From assembly GCF_005771405.1 (NCBI RefSeq), contig NZ_VAUA01000007.1, positions 232,519 to 296,518 of the forward strand: DNA of 64,000 bases. Reading direction: 5' to 3'. A program made the translations under genes and the position numbers. Shown here in pieces: positions 8,224-16,794 of the stretch; positions within the stretch are counted from its first letter, which is position 1, and each line of letters begins with the position of its first letter. Origin of the DNA: Parasedimentitalea maritima (GTDB lineage: Bacteria; Pseudomonadota; Alphaproteobacteria; Rhodobacterales; Rhodobacteraceae). The notes under the pieces were generated by a model. It saw only the letters and a list, made by a program, of their open reading frames with translations. It was not told the origin of the DNA and made no database searches.

Positions 8224-9032
8224 TTGCGACGAAAGGGCAGGCAGAGGCTCCACCAAAGTTTGGTGGGTTGATCATCGCGCCATTGCAAACCGACCTTCAT
8301 CGCGTCGTGCCCCTCTTTTGGCTGCGGAACATAGGTTCCAAACATCTTGTCCCAAATGGATAGGGCAAATCCATAGTTGCTGTCGTGCTCGGTGCGACGG
8401 GTCGAGTGGTGAACGCGGTGCATGTCGGGCGTGACCAGAACCAAACGCACCAAGCGGTCGAGCGTCAGCGGAAGACGCAGGTTAGAATGGTTGAACAAGG
8501 CCGTACCATTGAGCAGGATTTCAAACACGACCACGGCGATTGCCGTTGGACCCAACAGGTAGATCAACCCAATCTTCAGCACCATGGACAGCGCAATTTC
8601 CGCCGGGTGAAACCGAACGGCGGTGGTGACATCCATATCAAGGTCAGCGTGGTGCACCCGGTGCAGGCGCCACAGCAGCGGGACCTTGTGGGTGATCAGA
8701 TGTTGCAGCCAGATTGCAAAGTCTAGGAACAGCACTGCAAGGGTGAATTCAAGCCAGGCAGGCAGTTCAACCGCATTGAACAGGCCCCAGCCCTTTGTCT
8801 GTGCATCCAGTGCCGCCCCGACGGCCAGCAAGGGTAGCCCAAATGCCACTGCGCGCAGGGTCAGTGTGTTGAGAACCGTGATTGAGAGGTTGGTGAACCA
8901 ACGGTTGGCGCGTGGCTGCTGGCGGGCGCGGCGCGGCGCCAGGTGCTCGGCACAGGCAAATACTGCGAACAGCCCCAAGAAAATGCCAAGACGGAGTGTG
9001 GTTTCGTTTTCCATGCATTCAGAAAGGCGCAT
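8220..9032 (-). CDS. Sterol desaturase / fatty acid hydroxylase family membrane protein
   Basis: The 270-residue integral membrane protein has the histidine boxes of the di-iron hydroxylase superfamily: LQHLITH (HxxxH), LHRVHHADLD (HxxHH) and, after two hydrophobic segments, MHRVHHSTRRTEH (HxxHH). The order and spacing fit PF04116. Such proteins hydroxylate or desaturate lipid chains, sterols or carotenoids; the substrate here is unknown. Hydrophobic helices lie at about 12-30, 45-75, 90-115 and 150-180. A second start at 9014 (M-E-N-E-T) is possible, and neither has a clear ribosome site. It is first of three overlapping genes, followed by the Fe-S protein that could deliver electrons. Confidence 0.82.
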   Translation of the reverse strand: MRLSECMENETTLRLGIFLGLFAVFACAEHLAPRRARQQPRANRWFTNLSITVLNTLTLRAVAFGLPLLAVGAALDAQTKGWGLFNAVELPAWLEFTLAVLFLDFAIWLQHLITHKVPLLWRLHRVHHADLDMDVTTAVRFHPAEIALSMVLKIGLIYLLGPTAIAVVVFEILLNGTALFNHSNLRLPLTLDRLVRLVLVTPDMHRVHHSTRRTEHDSNYGFALSIWDKMFGTYVPQPKEGHDAMKVGLQWRDDQPTKLWWSLCLPFRRK

Positions 9033-9087
9033 ATGAAAGTCAAACGCAAGTCTGGATAATACACGTTGCTGTCAGGTTGTAGCTAAG

Positions 9088-9107
9088 GGCGGGGCGTAAA
9101 CCCCGCC
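9088..9107 (-). terminator. Hairpin after argB
   Basis: GGCGGGG (9088-9094) pairs with CCCCGCC (9101-9107) around a 6-base loop, a few bases past the argB stop. On the minus strand the T-tract after the stem is poor, so it may be a weak terminator or an mRNA-end structure separating argB from the desaturase trio. Confidence 0.5.
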
Positions 9108-9115
9108 TTTCTGTA

Positions 9116-9979
9116 CTAGTCAGGCCGGATCATCGATCCAGCGCCGTGGAGTGTAAACAGCTCCAGCAGGACCGAGTTTTGGACTCGTCCATCCACGATG
9201 GTACAGGCCCGCACACCGTTGCGAACCGCCTGCAAAGCGGTTTCGGTTTTGGGGATCATGCCACCGGCAATGACGCCGCTGCGGGTCATCGCTTCCACAT
9301 CCGTGGCTTTCAACTCCGTAACCACATCGCCCTCGGCATTTTTAACACCCGCTACATCCGTCAGGAGCAGTAACCGGTCCGCCTTGAGCGCGGAGGCCAC
9401 TGCGCCTGCTGCAGTGTCACCATTGATGTTAAAAGTCTCACCCTCACGGCCCGCACCAATCGGGGCAATCACCGGGATCATGTCCTTTTCGAACAAGTGA
9501 TGCAGAACCGAGGCATCCATGTCTGCCGGGGTGCCAACAAAACCCAGATCAGGATTGGTCTGATCGCAGGTGATCAGGTTGGCGTCTTTGCCGGACAGGC
9601 CAACACCCATGCCACCCTGACGGTTGATCGCTTGTACAATGCGTTTATTGACCAGGCCGGACAGCACCATTTCCACCACTTCCATGGTGGCTTTGTCGGT
9701 GACGCGCTTACCACCCACAAACTCGGATTTGATTTCCAGCTTGTCCAGCATGGCGTTGATCATTGGACCACCGCCATGAACAATCACCGGGTTTACGCCG
9801 ACTTGTCGCAGCAGAACCATGTCACGAGCAAAAGTATCCATTGCTTCGTCGCTGCCCATGGCGTGACCGCCAAGTTTGACGACGACAATAGCCCCATCGT
9901 AGCGCTGCAAATAGGGCAGTGCGCTGGACAATGTGGCGGCGGTGGCAATCCAATCGCGGTTCATGTGCTGTTTCTTCAT
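9116..9979 (-). CDS. argB: Acetylglutamate kinase
   Basis: This 287-residue enzyme phosphorylates N-acetyl-L-glutamate in the second step of arginine synthesis. The amino-acid-kinase motifs are clear: [11 protein letters not shown] near residue 33, [11 protein letters not shown], the FVGGKRVTD substrate loop, [12 protein letters not shown] and [11 protein letters not shown]. Its length fits the hexameric, arginine-inhibited ArgB class. The MNRDWIATA segment near the N-terminus contains a second possible Met; the first is kept because of its length and the MKKQ opening. It stands alone here, divergent from the SDR gene, with no other arg gene in view. Confidence 0.95.
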   Translation of the reverse strand: MKKQHMNRDWIATAATLSSALPYLQRYDGAIVVVKLGGHAMGSDEAMDTFARDMVLLRQVGVNPVIVHGGGPMINAMLDKLEIKSEFVGGKRVTDKATMEVVEMVLSGLVNKRIVQAINRQGGMGVGLSGKDANLITCDQTNPDLGFVGTPADMDASVLHHLFEKDMIPVIAPIGAGREGETFNINGDTAAGAVASALKADRLLLLTDVAGVKNAEGDVVTELKATDVEAMTRSGVIAGGMIPKTETALQAVRNGVRACTIVDGRVQNSVLLELFTLHGAGSMIRPD

Positions 9980-10099
9980 CGCTTGGGGTCCCTTTGACGG
10001 CTTCTGTTACGCGGTTCTGCCCCCGCTGCCAAGTGTAGCGTTGCAGCTGGGGGCCGCAGTGATAGGGTTGGCTGGAAATTCAAAGCTGAGGACCGGCTA

Positions 10100-10828
10100 A
10101 TGCGCCAAAAGACAATGTTGCTGACCGGAGCCAGCCGGGGCATAGGACATGCCACCGTGCGCCGTTTTAATAGCGAAGGCTGGCGGGTGATCACCTGCTC
10201 GCGCCATCCGTTCCCCGTGGAATGCCCCTGGGGGGGCGGACAGGAAAACCACGTACAGGTTGATCTGGGGGATCCGGCAGGCACCATCAATGCGGTTGGT
10301 ATAATTCAGGACCTGTTGGACGGGCCGCTGGATGCGCTGGTCAACAACGCCGGGATTTCGCCCAAAGGTCCAAATGGCGAACGGTTGAGCACGCTGGACA
10401 CCGATCTGATGGACTGGGGCAAGGTGTTCCACGTCAACTTCTTTGCATCCGTCGTGCTGGCACGCGGGTTAAAAGATGAACTGGCCGCCGCCAAAGGTTC
10501 AGTTGTCAACGTGACGTCAATCGCGGGCAGTCGGGTGCATCCATTCGCTGGCGCCGCCTATGCCACCTCCAAGGCCGCGCTGGCGGCGCTGACGCGTGAA
10601 ATGGCGCATGACTTTGGCCCGCTTGGCGTGCGGGTCAATGCGATCGCGCCAGGAGAAGTGGAAACTGCGATTCTATCGCCAGGCACAGACAAGATCGTCA
10701 GGAAGTTGCCAATGCAGCGATTGGGCCAGCCAGAGGAAGTCGCAGCCGCGATCTTCTTCCTGTGTTCAAACGACAGTTCCTACATCTCTGGTGCCGAGAT
10801 TGAGGTGAATGGAGCGCAGCACGTTTAA
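10100..10828 (+). CDS. Short-chain dehydrogenase/reductase
   Basis: The 242-residue classical SDR has the nucleotide-binding TGASRGIGHAT (T-G-x3-G-x-G) at residue 9, NNAGIS (NNAG), the catalytic Ser in VNVTSIAGS, and Y-A-T-S-K (YxxxK) with catalytic Tyr and Lys. A C-terminal GQPEEVAAAIFFLCS segment and a final E-V-N-G complete the fold. No acidic residue right after beta-2 is obvious; the S-R-H pattern may favour NADP(H). The substrate cannot be assigned. A GAGG ribosome site lies just before the ATG. It is followed by a small lipoprotein gene on the same strand with no obvious functional tie. Confidence 0.88.
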   Translation: MRQKTMLLTGASRGIGHATVRRFNSEGWRVITCSRHPFPVECPWGGGQENHVQVDLGDPAGTINAVGIIQDLLDGPLDALVNNAGISPKGPNGERLSTLDTDLMDWGKVFHVNFFASVVLARGLKDELAAAKGSVVNVTSIAGSRVHPFAGAAYATSKAALAALTREMAHDFGPLGVRVNAIAPGEVETAILSPGTDKIVRKLPMQRLGQPEEVAAAIFFLCSNDSSYISGAEIEVNGAQHV

Positions 10829-10893
10829 CATCTTGATTTTGGGTCAGGCTCAATAGATTTTTTATCAGCCGATAGAGGTGTGGAGTAGCAGAT

Positions 10894-11538
10894 TTGTTTT
10901 TTCGATTTTTTGGCTGCTTGCTGGCCGTCATTTTGGCTGGCTGCCAAACCCAGATGCCGGAAGGGTTTGCGAGTGAGCTTTTTCCTGCCACCGCTAATGT
11001 TAGCGAGAATGAGCGGCGTTTTTATGGCGATTGGTTTGGACGCCACTTGTTTGCAATGAACGAGGCTGGACTTGGGGACGCGGAGTTGTCCACTGATGAA
11101 GTAATGATCATCCGGTTACTGGTTTTGCCAAGCTTTGACACACCTACCGTCGTTCGGTTGACGTTGAAACAAGATGGAAGCGGCCTGTTTGTTCAGAAAA
11201 CATCAACCGGCACAGGAGGCTATGAACCTGGGCGTTTGGATGAGGTGGTCGAGGGGGACATGTCAGTGGAAACAGGTTCCCGGATAGAAGCCATGGTGGC
11301 AGATTTTGGGGTCTTTGGCGGCGCGCTTCCCTTCAGAGCTGAGAACCCGGGTGAGACAGTTCAGCTGGATGGAACCGTTGTGGCGTTGGAGTTTCGCAAG
11401 CTTGACAAATTCGTGGTGGCGCAACGGACTGAGCTTGAGGTGCAGGGGGAACCGGAACTTGCCAAGCTGATTGCGGAAATCGCAGCTGCAAGTGGCGACA
11501 ACCCGTTGACCAAAGAAATTTGGAATCCACACCCCTAG
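10894..11538 (+). CDS. Putative lipoprotein of unknown function
   Basis: The 214-residue product starts at TTG with a GTGGAG ribosome site. Its first 19 residues form a lipoprotein signal (F-F-R-F-F-G-C hydrophobic stretch, lipobox L-A-G-C at about residues 14-17), so Cys17 is probably lipidated. I do not recognise the mature domain. It contains an ENERRFYGDWFGRHLFAM segment and beta-rich regions such as TPTVVRLTLKQDGSGLFV. It is probably anchored to the inner or outer membrane on the periplasmic side. No other start gives a better signal peptide. Confidence 0.7.
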   Translation: MFFRFFGCLLAVILAGCQTQMPEGFASELFPATANVSENERRFYGDWFGRHLFAMNEAGLGDAELSTDEVMIIRLLVLPSFDTPTVVRLTLKQDGSGLFVQKTSTGTGGYEPGRLDEVVEGDMSVETGSRIEAMVADFGVFGGALPFRAENPGETVQLDGTVVALEFRKLDKFVVAQRTELEVQGEPELAKLIAEIAAASGDNPLTKEIWNPHP

Positions 11539-11559
11539 CAGCATAAGGCCGCTAGGGGT
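11531..11559. terminator. Hairpin at the lipoprotein gene end
   Basis: ACCCCTAGC (11531-11539, containing the stop codon) pairs perfectly with GCTAGGGGT (11551-11559) across an 11-base loop. No T-run follows on either strand. It sits between convergent genes and may act as an mRNA-end structure. Confidence 0.4.
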
Positions 11560-11634
11560 GTCGCGCATGTTTAGCAACAATGCGTCACACTTATTGAGGA
11601 CTGGCGGGACACAAGGCCAGCCCCCACTTACATT

Positions 11635-13035
11635 TTATGACAATGCGCGTTTTACGGCTGGGATGGTCCCCAGGATCAGCACATCAAAGGCCAGCACAGC
11701 CAGCAAGGTCAGGCCAACCAAGGGGAAGGCCAGCGAGGTGACGATGCAGATCAGTGCAGCGCCTTTCCAAAGCGGAAGGTCCGCTGGTGCCGGAGGGGCG
11801 GCAAGACGGCCAGCGCCAGAGGGTCGGCGTTTGATCCACATCACCACGCCTGACACGGAGACAAAAATCACTGACAGGCAGAACACAGTGTTCAGGATGA
11901 GGTTCCACAACCCCATGTCGCCTTCGTGCAGCGCAATCCCAACGGCCATGCTTTTACCCATCAACGAATAGTCCGCAAAGCCAATATCGGCGAGGATCTT
12001 GCCGGTGTGCTGATCAATGTGAACAGTCCGGTCGCAGGTCGGGCAATCGCTGTCATTGCTCATGCTGTCTTGGTTGAGGGTCCAGACACCTGTTTCGCCA
12101 CTGGGAAAATTGATCCGGAAACGTCCTTCATAGCCAAGCGCGCGCCCTAGCATGGCAATGCTATCGACGGTGGCAGGTACATCTGCGGGCAGGCCTTCTA
12201 TGCCAGCATCAGAGCCAGACTCGGGCATCAGGGTTTGTTCCAGCGCCCAGGGAACATCCTTGATCGCGCCATGGTTCATATTGGCGTGAGTGTCGTCGGA
12301 CAGCGGCACGTTCTCCCATTTCTCGGCAGGGAAGCTGCTCCAGGCCTGCACAAGTTTTTCACCCCAAATGCCAGTCCAGGACAGTCCGGACAGCAGGAAC
12401 AACACTAAGACCAGTGAGATGTAGAACGCCGTCACCGCATGCAGGCTTTTCCATAGCGCGCGACCACGGGCCGCCAGATCCGGGACCAGAACGGCGCGTA
12501 GTCCGGTTGTGCGAGGCCACCAAAGGTACAGGCCTGTCAGGACCAGAACGATGCCCAATCCAGCGGCAATTTCAATCAAACGATCGCCGGTGTCCCCGAT
12601 CAGAAGCGTGCCGTGAATGTCGTTGGCGAAGTCGTACCATCCAGCCTGGCGCACCCAGGAAGCGATCACTGTGGCATCATAGGGGTTTACTGCAACCAGA
12701 TGCTGAACGCCTTCGGATTTGACACGAAATACAGAGGCACGATCAGCTTGTGCTGCGCCGATCCATTCCACCAGCGTGGCGACGGGCAAGGCGTTAAGCG
12801 CTGCCTGTGATTGTTGCTCAAGACTGAGCGCAACTCCGGTTGGGGTCACGGAAATATGCTCTCCATCACGACCCGAGAAAACCGCGATATACATCATCAC
12901 CAAGCCGGTGACGGCCAGCATGATCAGGAAGGGGATAACATATAGGCCAGCGTAAAAGTGCCAGCGCCAGACGGTGAAGTAGAATTTTTCAGATAGCGAT
13001 CGGGCTGGACCCGTGGTTTGGCTGTCGGTTGCCAT
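11635..13035 (-). CDS. PepSY-associated transmembrane protein (PiuB/FoxB-like)
   Basis: The 466-residue inner-membrane protein begins with a short cytoplasmic tail and the F-Y-F-T-V-W-R-W-H-F-Y-A-G-L segment that marks the PepSY_TM family. It has four hydrophobic helices (about residues 28-52, 160-178, 205-228, 390-412) plus a further hydrophobic pair at the C-terminus. Histidines in or near the helices (WHFYAG, NDIHGTLL, KSLHAVTAF, ALHEGDMG) suggest haem binding. Related proteins (FoxB, PiuB) reduce ferric siderophores or act in iron/copper uptake. A CPTC pair lies in the periplasmic part. No TonB receptor is adjacent. The DUF2946 gene just upstream on the same strand supports a metal-related role. 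Confidence 0.8.
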   Translation of the reverse strand: MATDSQTTGPARSLSEKFYFTVWRWHFYAGLYVIPFLIMLAVTGLVMMYIAVFSGRDGEHISVTPTGVALSLEQQSQAALNALPVATLVEWIGAAQADRASVFRVKSEGVQHLVAVNPYDATVIASWVRQAGWYDFANDIHGTLLIGDTGDRLIEIAAGLGIVLVLTGLYLWWPRTTGLRAVLVPDLAARGRALWKSLHAVTAFYISLVLVLFLLSGLSWTGIWGEKLVQAWSSFPAEKWENVPLSDDTHANMNHGAIKDVPWALEQTLMPESGSDAGIEGLPADVPATVDSIAMLGRALGYEGRFRINFPSGETGVWTLNQDSMSNDSDCPTCDRTVHIDQHTGKILADIGFADYSLMGKSMAVGIALHEGDMGLWNLILNTVFCLSVIFVSVSGVVMWIKRRPSGAGRLAAPPAPADLPLWKGAALICIVTSLAFPLVGLTLLAVLAFDVLILGTIPAVKRALS

Positions 13036-13112
13036 TGGATGGTCTCTCCATATCGGAACAGGTGCCGGTCGCCTTGGACGCCGGACAAAAAGAATTTGGA
13101 ATGTTCAGAAAA

Positions 13113-13469
13113 TCAGGAGAGTGCGGGCGGGCCGCGGGCATCGTAGCGCCAGTGGAACCCGGCGGTGTAATGGGTAAAGGGCTGGTCGTCCCAGCGGGCG
13201 GCAAGGAATGTGCCAAGTGTCAGAGCCGGGTCTGACACAGGGATCAGAGCGGCCGTCGTCAGAGAAAAGAACGGGCAGCTGCGATCGTCCATCTGTTCGG
13301 CGGGGGCCGTGTCTCCACCCAGATCGACCCACTGTTCTTGGGTGCCGTCGGTGGTACAGATTACCAGCAGTACTTTGCCGTCATGACTGGTTGCAGGCAT
13401 CCAGCCAGCCGGGATCATCCCGGCTAGCATGATTGCCACCAACACCAGATATGACAGCAAGCGCCCCAC
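13113..13469 (-). CDS. DUF2946-like small exported protein
   Basis: The 118-residue protein has an N-terminal hydrophobic segment (L-L-S-Y-L-V-L-V-A-I-M-L-A-G) followed by IPAGWMPA and LLVICTTDGTQE. This GWMP...L.IC pattern fits the DUF2946 family, which often lies with copper-handling or PepSY genes. A second conserved-looking CPF occurs in the middle, so two cysteines could hold a metal or a disulfide outside the membrane. It begins 3 bases after the engB stop and is followed by the PepSY gene 77 bases on, suggesting co-transcription. Function is unknown. Confidence 0.6.
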   Translation of the reverse strand: MGRLLSYLVLVAIMLAGMIPAGWMPATSHDGKVLLVICTTDGTQEQWVDLGGDTAPAEQMDDRSCPFFSLTTAALIPVSDPALTLGTFLAARWDDQPFTHYTAGFHWRYDARGPPALS

Positions 13470-13472
13470 AGG

Positions 13473-14123
13473 TTAGACTAAGCCAACTATGATCGAGCGC
13501 AGGGTGGCAATGCCATCGCCCTTTTCGGACGAGGTCAGCACCATTTCGGGATAAGCGGCCGGGTGGTTTGCCAGCTTGCTGCGTACTTGATCCAGCATCC
13601 GTGCCATGTCTTTTTCTTTGACCTTGTCGGCCTTGGTCAGCACGCACTGGAACGTCACAGCGGAACTGTCGAGCAGCGACATGATCTCTTCGTCCACTGG
13701 TTTGACCCCGTGGCGGGCGTCAATCAGCACGAAGGCCCGGCGCAGAGTTTGGCGGCCGGACAGATATTGTTTCAGCAGGCGTTGCCACTTTTCGACCACG
13801 GGCAGCGGCGCGTTGGCATAGCCATAGCCGGGGAGGTCGACCAGATAGTGGTCAGGCCCCTGGGTGAAATAGTTGATTTCCTGCGTGCGGCCCGGCGTGT
13901 TCGACGCCCGTGCCAGACCTTTGGTGCCGGTCAGCGCGTTGATCAGGCTGGACTTGCCAACATTGGAACGGCCTGCAAAACAGACCTCCATCCGGTCGGC
14001 TGGTGGCAGGCCGGACATGGCCACAACACCTTTGACAAACTCGGATTCGCCGGCAAACATCTTGCGGCCCTTTTCCGTTGTGAAGTCATCGGGCGTTTCG
14101 GCTAGGGTAAATTGGATTTGCAT
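13473..14123 (-). CDS. engB: Ribosome biogenesis GTPase EngB (YihA/YsxC)
   Basis: The 216-residue TRAFAC GTPase shows G1 (GRSNVGKSSLINAL), G2/G3 (TPGRTQEINYF, then VDLPGYGYA), G4 (LTKADK) and a G5-like LTSSEKGDG. EngB acts in late assembly of the large ribosomal subunit. An N-terminal FVKGVVAMSGLPP segment leads into G1, as is usual for the family. The start overlaps the upstream MOSC stop by one base (TGATG type), and the DUF2946 gene starts 3 bases after its stop, so it belongs to a long minus-strand unit with yidC and the MOSC gene. Confidence 0.94.
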   Translation of the reverse strand: MQIQFTLAETPDDFTTEKGRKMFAGESEFVKGVVAMSGLPPADRMEVCFAGRSNVGKSSLINALTGTKGLARASNTPGRTQEINYFTQGPDHYLVDLPGYGYANAPLPVVEKWQRLLKQYLSGRQTLRRAFVLIDARHGVKPVDEEIMSLLDSSAVTFQCVLTKADKVKEKDMARMLDQVRSKLANHPAAYPEMVLTSSEKGDGIATLRSIIVGLV

Positions 14124-14860
14124 CAGAGCACCTCGAGTGTGTCGCCAAGGGCGACATCACCATCATTTTGGACGACGGCAAGAATGCCGAAATCAGTATG
14201 ACCCCAGTGTTCACGTAGGGCCTTAAGTGTGTTGGCGTCGCGTTCGCCTGTGTCCGGGTTGGCTTCGGTGGCGCGGCAACGGGTGATCCGGTCGATCACC
14301 TTCAGGCGGGCACCACCAATCTTCAACTCTTGGTCCACCCAATCAAATTCTTCGAAAGGAGTGGAGCCGTCAATCCAGAGATTTCCGCGGAACCGGCGGG
14401 GATCAAGGTTCTGACCAAGTTTGTCCCCCAGTGCGTTCAGCGACGCCAGGGACATGATAGAGATTGCCGAAACGTCTGCGTCTGCCATGCCACCCTTGGG
14501 TGATTTGATCAGCGTATGGGGAGCAGGACGTTCGGAGGGATAGATCGATGTGATCCAGTCGACCAGTTTGGCGCTGTCCGCAGAGGGATCGATGGTGAGA
14601 TCATCCTGTTTAGGATGTCTCAGCGTGATCAGGTCACCATCAGTGACAGCAGTTACAGCCATCAGTTCTGGTCCGAAACAGCCACGAGCGAAGTTGCGGC
14701 AGTGTTGCCACTCGCCAGTATCCGTGGCTTTCCCGGTCAACAATGCCCAAGCTCTATCCAAAGGCAAAGGCCCGCCTTCATTCAGGCGGACCTCTGTAAG
14801 TGGTTCGGCCCCGATCCCTTTGATCGGGTGCCGCCACATCTGTGCAATTTTGCTTGTCAT
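14123..14860 (-). CDS. MOSC-domain protein
   Basis: The 245-residue protein carries an N-terminal MOSC beta-barrel (M-W-R-H-P-I-K-G-I-G, then PLPLDRAWAL). The C-terminal MOSC core contains RRFRGNLWIDG and the conserved Cys in ITRCRATEANP, which holds the molybdenum cofactor ligand or persulfide in MOSC proteins such as YiiM and mARC. It ends ...GDVALGDTLEVL, typical of the fold. A likely role is reduction of N-hydroxylated compounds or sulfur-carrier chemistry; the substrate is unknown. It overlaps yidC by four bases and engB by one. Confidence 0.85.
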   Translation of the reverse strand: MTSKIAQMWRHPIKGIGAEPLTEVRLNEGGPLPLDRAWALLTGKATDTGEWQHCRNFARGCFGPELMAVTAVTDGDLITLRHPKQDDLTIDPSADSAKLVDWITSIYPSERPAPHTLIKSPKGGMADADVSAISIMSLASLNALGDKLGQNLDPRRFRGNLWIDGSTPFEEFDWVDQELKIGGARLKVIDRITRCRATEANPDTGERDANTLKALREHWGHTDFGILAVVQNDGDVALGDTLEVL

Positions 14861-16671
14861 TTTTTATCCGTCTTAGGCGTTTTCTTAAAGCCCGACTTGA
14901 TATTGCCGAAAATGTCCGGGGTATAACCCTGACTGCGCATGATCAGATATTGCTGAGTGAACGTGATCGTGTTGTTGGCGATCCAGTAGACAACCAGACC
15001 CGACGCAAACCCGCCCAGCATGAACATGAACACCCATGGCATCCAGGCAAAGATCATCTGCTGAGTTGGGTCAGTGGGGGCAGGGTTCAGCTTTTGCTGC
15101 AGGAACATCGAGATACCCAGCAACAGCGGCAGAATACCGATGAAGACTAGTGCCACAATGGTTCCTGCTTCTGGTCCAGCCCAAGGTAGGACGCCAAACA
15201 GGTTCATGATCGAGGTTGGGTCAGGTGCACTGAGATCCTGGAAGGGACCAAAGAACGGTGCGTGACGCAGTTCGATTGTGACAAAAATCACCTTGTACAG
15301 CGAGAAGAAGATCGGGATCTGCAGCAGGATTGGCAGGCAGCCCGCAGCGGGGTTTACCTTTTCCTTCTTGTACAGCTCCATCATGCCTTTCTGAACCGCC
15401 TGACGGTCGTCGCCGGCTTTCTTCTTCAGCTCTTCCATCTGCGGCTGCAGTTCCTTCATCTTCGCCATCGAGACGTAGGATTTGTAAGCCAGCGGGAATA
15501 GGATTGCCTTGATGATCAGGGTCAGGCCGATGATCGACCAACCCATGTTGCCAATCAGTTGGTTCAGGTTGTGCAGCAACCAGAAGATCGGCTTGGTCAG
15601 CATGAAGAACCAGCCCCAGTCGATGCTGTCGATGAATCCAGCAACGCCACCTGCTTCGTATTCGCGGATGGTGGCCCATTCCTTGGCACCGGCAAACAGC
15701 TGCGTGGTGACTTCGGAAGATTGGCCGGCTGCAAGGGTGACGGTCGGCAGCACGATGTCTGTTTGATAGATATCGCGGCGGTCGTCGTATTTGGCGATAG
15801 ATTTGAACGCTTGGCCTGATTCTGGGATCAGTGTCGACATCCAGAAGTGATCAGTGAAGCCAATCCAGCCACTTTCGGCAACCTGGGTGACCTCAGCCTT
15901 GCCTTCACGTGGGTCCACGTCGAAATCAGGCATGCTGCTGTAATCGGTTTCTGTCAGCTCGCCATCTGCCATGCCAACAACACCTTCGTGCAGGATGAAG
16001 AAGTTCTTCAGCTCTGCCGGCTCACCGTGACGCGCAAGGGTGCCATAGGGCGCCAGCGCAACGGTGCTGTCCGAGGTGTTTTCAACCGATTGGGTGACTT
16101 CGAACATATAGTCTTCGTCGATGGCGATGGTGCGCGAGAAGGTCAGGCCTTTGCCGTTGTCCCAGGTCATGGTGACCGGGGTGTCTGGGGTCAGTGTGTT
16201 GTCGCCCTGTGGCTGCCAGATGGTATTGGCACCCGGAACCTCGTCCGGTGCTAGACCTGCACCCGGAGCCCAGCCATAGAGCGCGTAGTAAGCGCCCGGC
16301 TCTCCCACTGGGGACAGCATTTTGACGATTTCGGCGTCATCTTCGATCGAGACGCGGTAATCTTTCAGCGACAGATCGTCGATGCGGCCACCCTGCAGCG
16401 AGATGCTGCCGGACAGGCGAGGTGTGTCGATGTCGATACGGGGTGCCTTGGGCGCTTCGGCCTCGGCAGTCTGTGCCGTCGCGGCGGCATCAGTAGCTGC
16501 AGTGCCACCAACCACTGGGGCGCCGGCGGTATCGCCTGTTGCCACAGTTTCGTTCACCGCAGGCTCAACGACGGGTGCCGGCTCTGGTGGTGGGAAAAAG
16601 GTATACCAACCAAGAATCACCAAAAAGCTGAGGACGGTCGCGAGTATTAGATTTTTGTTCTGGTCGTCCAT
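14857..16671 (-). CDS. yidC: Membrane protein insertase YidC
   Basis: The 604-residue protein begins MDDQNKNLILATVLSFLVILGWYTF (first helix), then has a Pro/Ala/Glu-rich linker and a large periplasmic beta domain (about 95-370). The conserved 60KD_IMP insertase core follows: SYVSMAKMKELQPQMEELKKK, NPAAGCLPILLQIP and WIANNTITFTQQY. YidC inserts and folds inner-membrane proteins with or without Sec. I start at 16671 rather than the upstream in-frame GTG-like extension because an AAGGTGG site precedes it and MDDQNKN is the standard alphaproteobacterial opening. A lysine-rich C-terminal tail can contact the ribosome. Confidence 0.95.
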   Translation of the reverse strand: MDDQNKNLILATVLSFLVILGWYTFFPPPEPAPVVEPAVNETVATGDTAGAPVVGGTAATDAAATAQTAEAEAPKAPRIDIDTPRLSGSISLQGGRIDDLSLKDYRVSIEDDAEIVKMLSPVGEPGAYYALYGWAPGAGLAPDEVPGANTIWQPQGDNTLTPDTPVTMTWDNGKGLTFSRTIAIDEDYMFEVTQSVENTSDSTVALAPYGTLARHGEPAELKNFFILHEGVVGMADGELTETDYSSMPDFDVDPREGKAEVTQVAESGWIGFTDHFWMSTLIPESGQAFKSIAKYDDRRDIYQTDIVLPTVTLAAGQSSEVTTQLFAGAKEWATIREYEAGGVAGFIDSIDWGWFFMLTKPIFWLLHNLNQLIGNMGWSIIGLTLIIKAILFPLAYKSYVSMAKMKELQPQMEELKKKAGDDRQAVQKGMMELYKKEKVNPAAGCLPILLQIPIFFSLYKVIFVTIELRHAPFFGPFQDLSAPDPTSIMNLFGVLPWAGPEAGTIVALVFIGILPLLLGISMFLQQKLNPAPTDPTQQMIFAWMPWVFMFMLGGFASGLVVYWIANNTITFTQQYLIMRSQGYTPDIFGNIKSGFKKTPKTDKK

Positions 16672-16794
16672 TTGGGACTGCCACCTTGTACAGGGAATGA
16701 CAGGGTGTGGTTCAACAGAGATGGACCCCAAAGGTCAAGCAGATTCGGGAGGATCGGGGCGTCAATACGCCCCAATTGGTAAATTCAGCCGCTG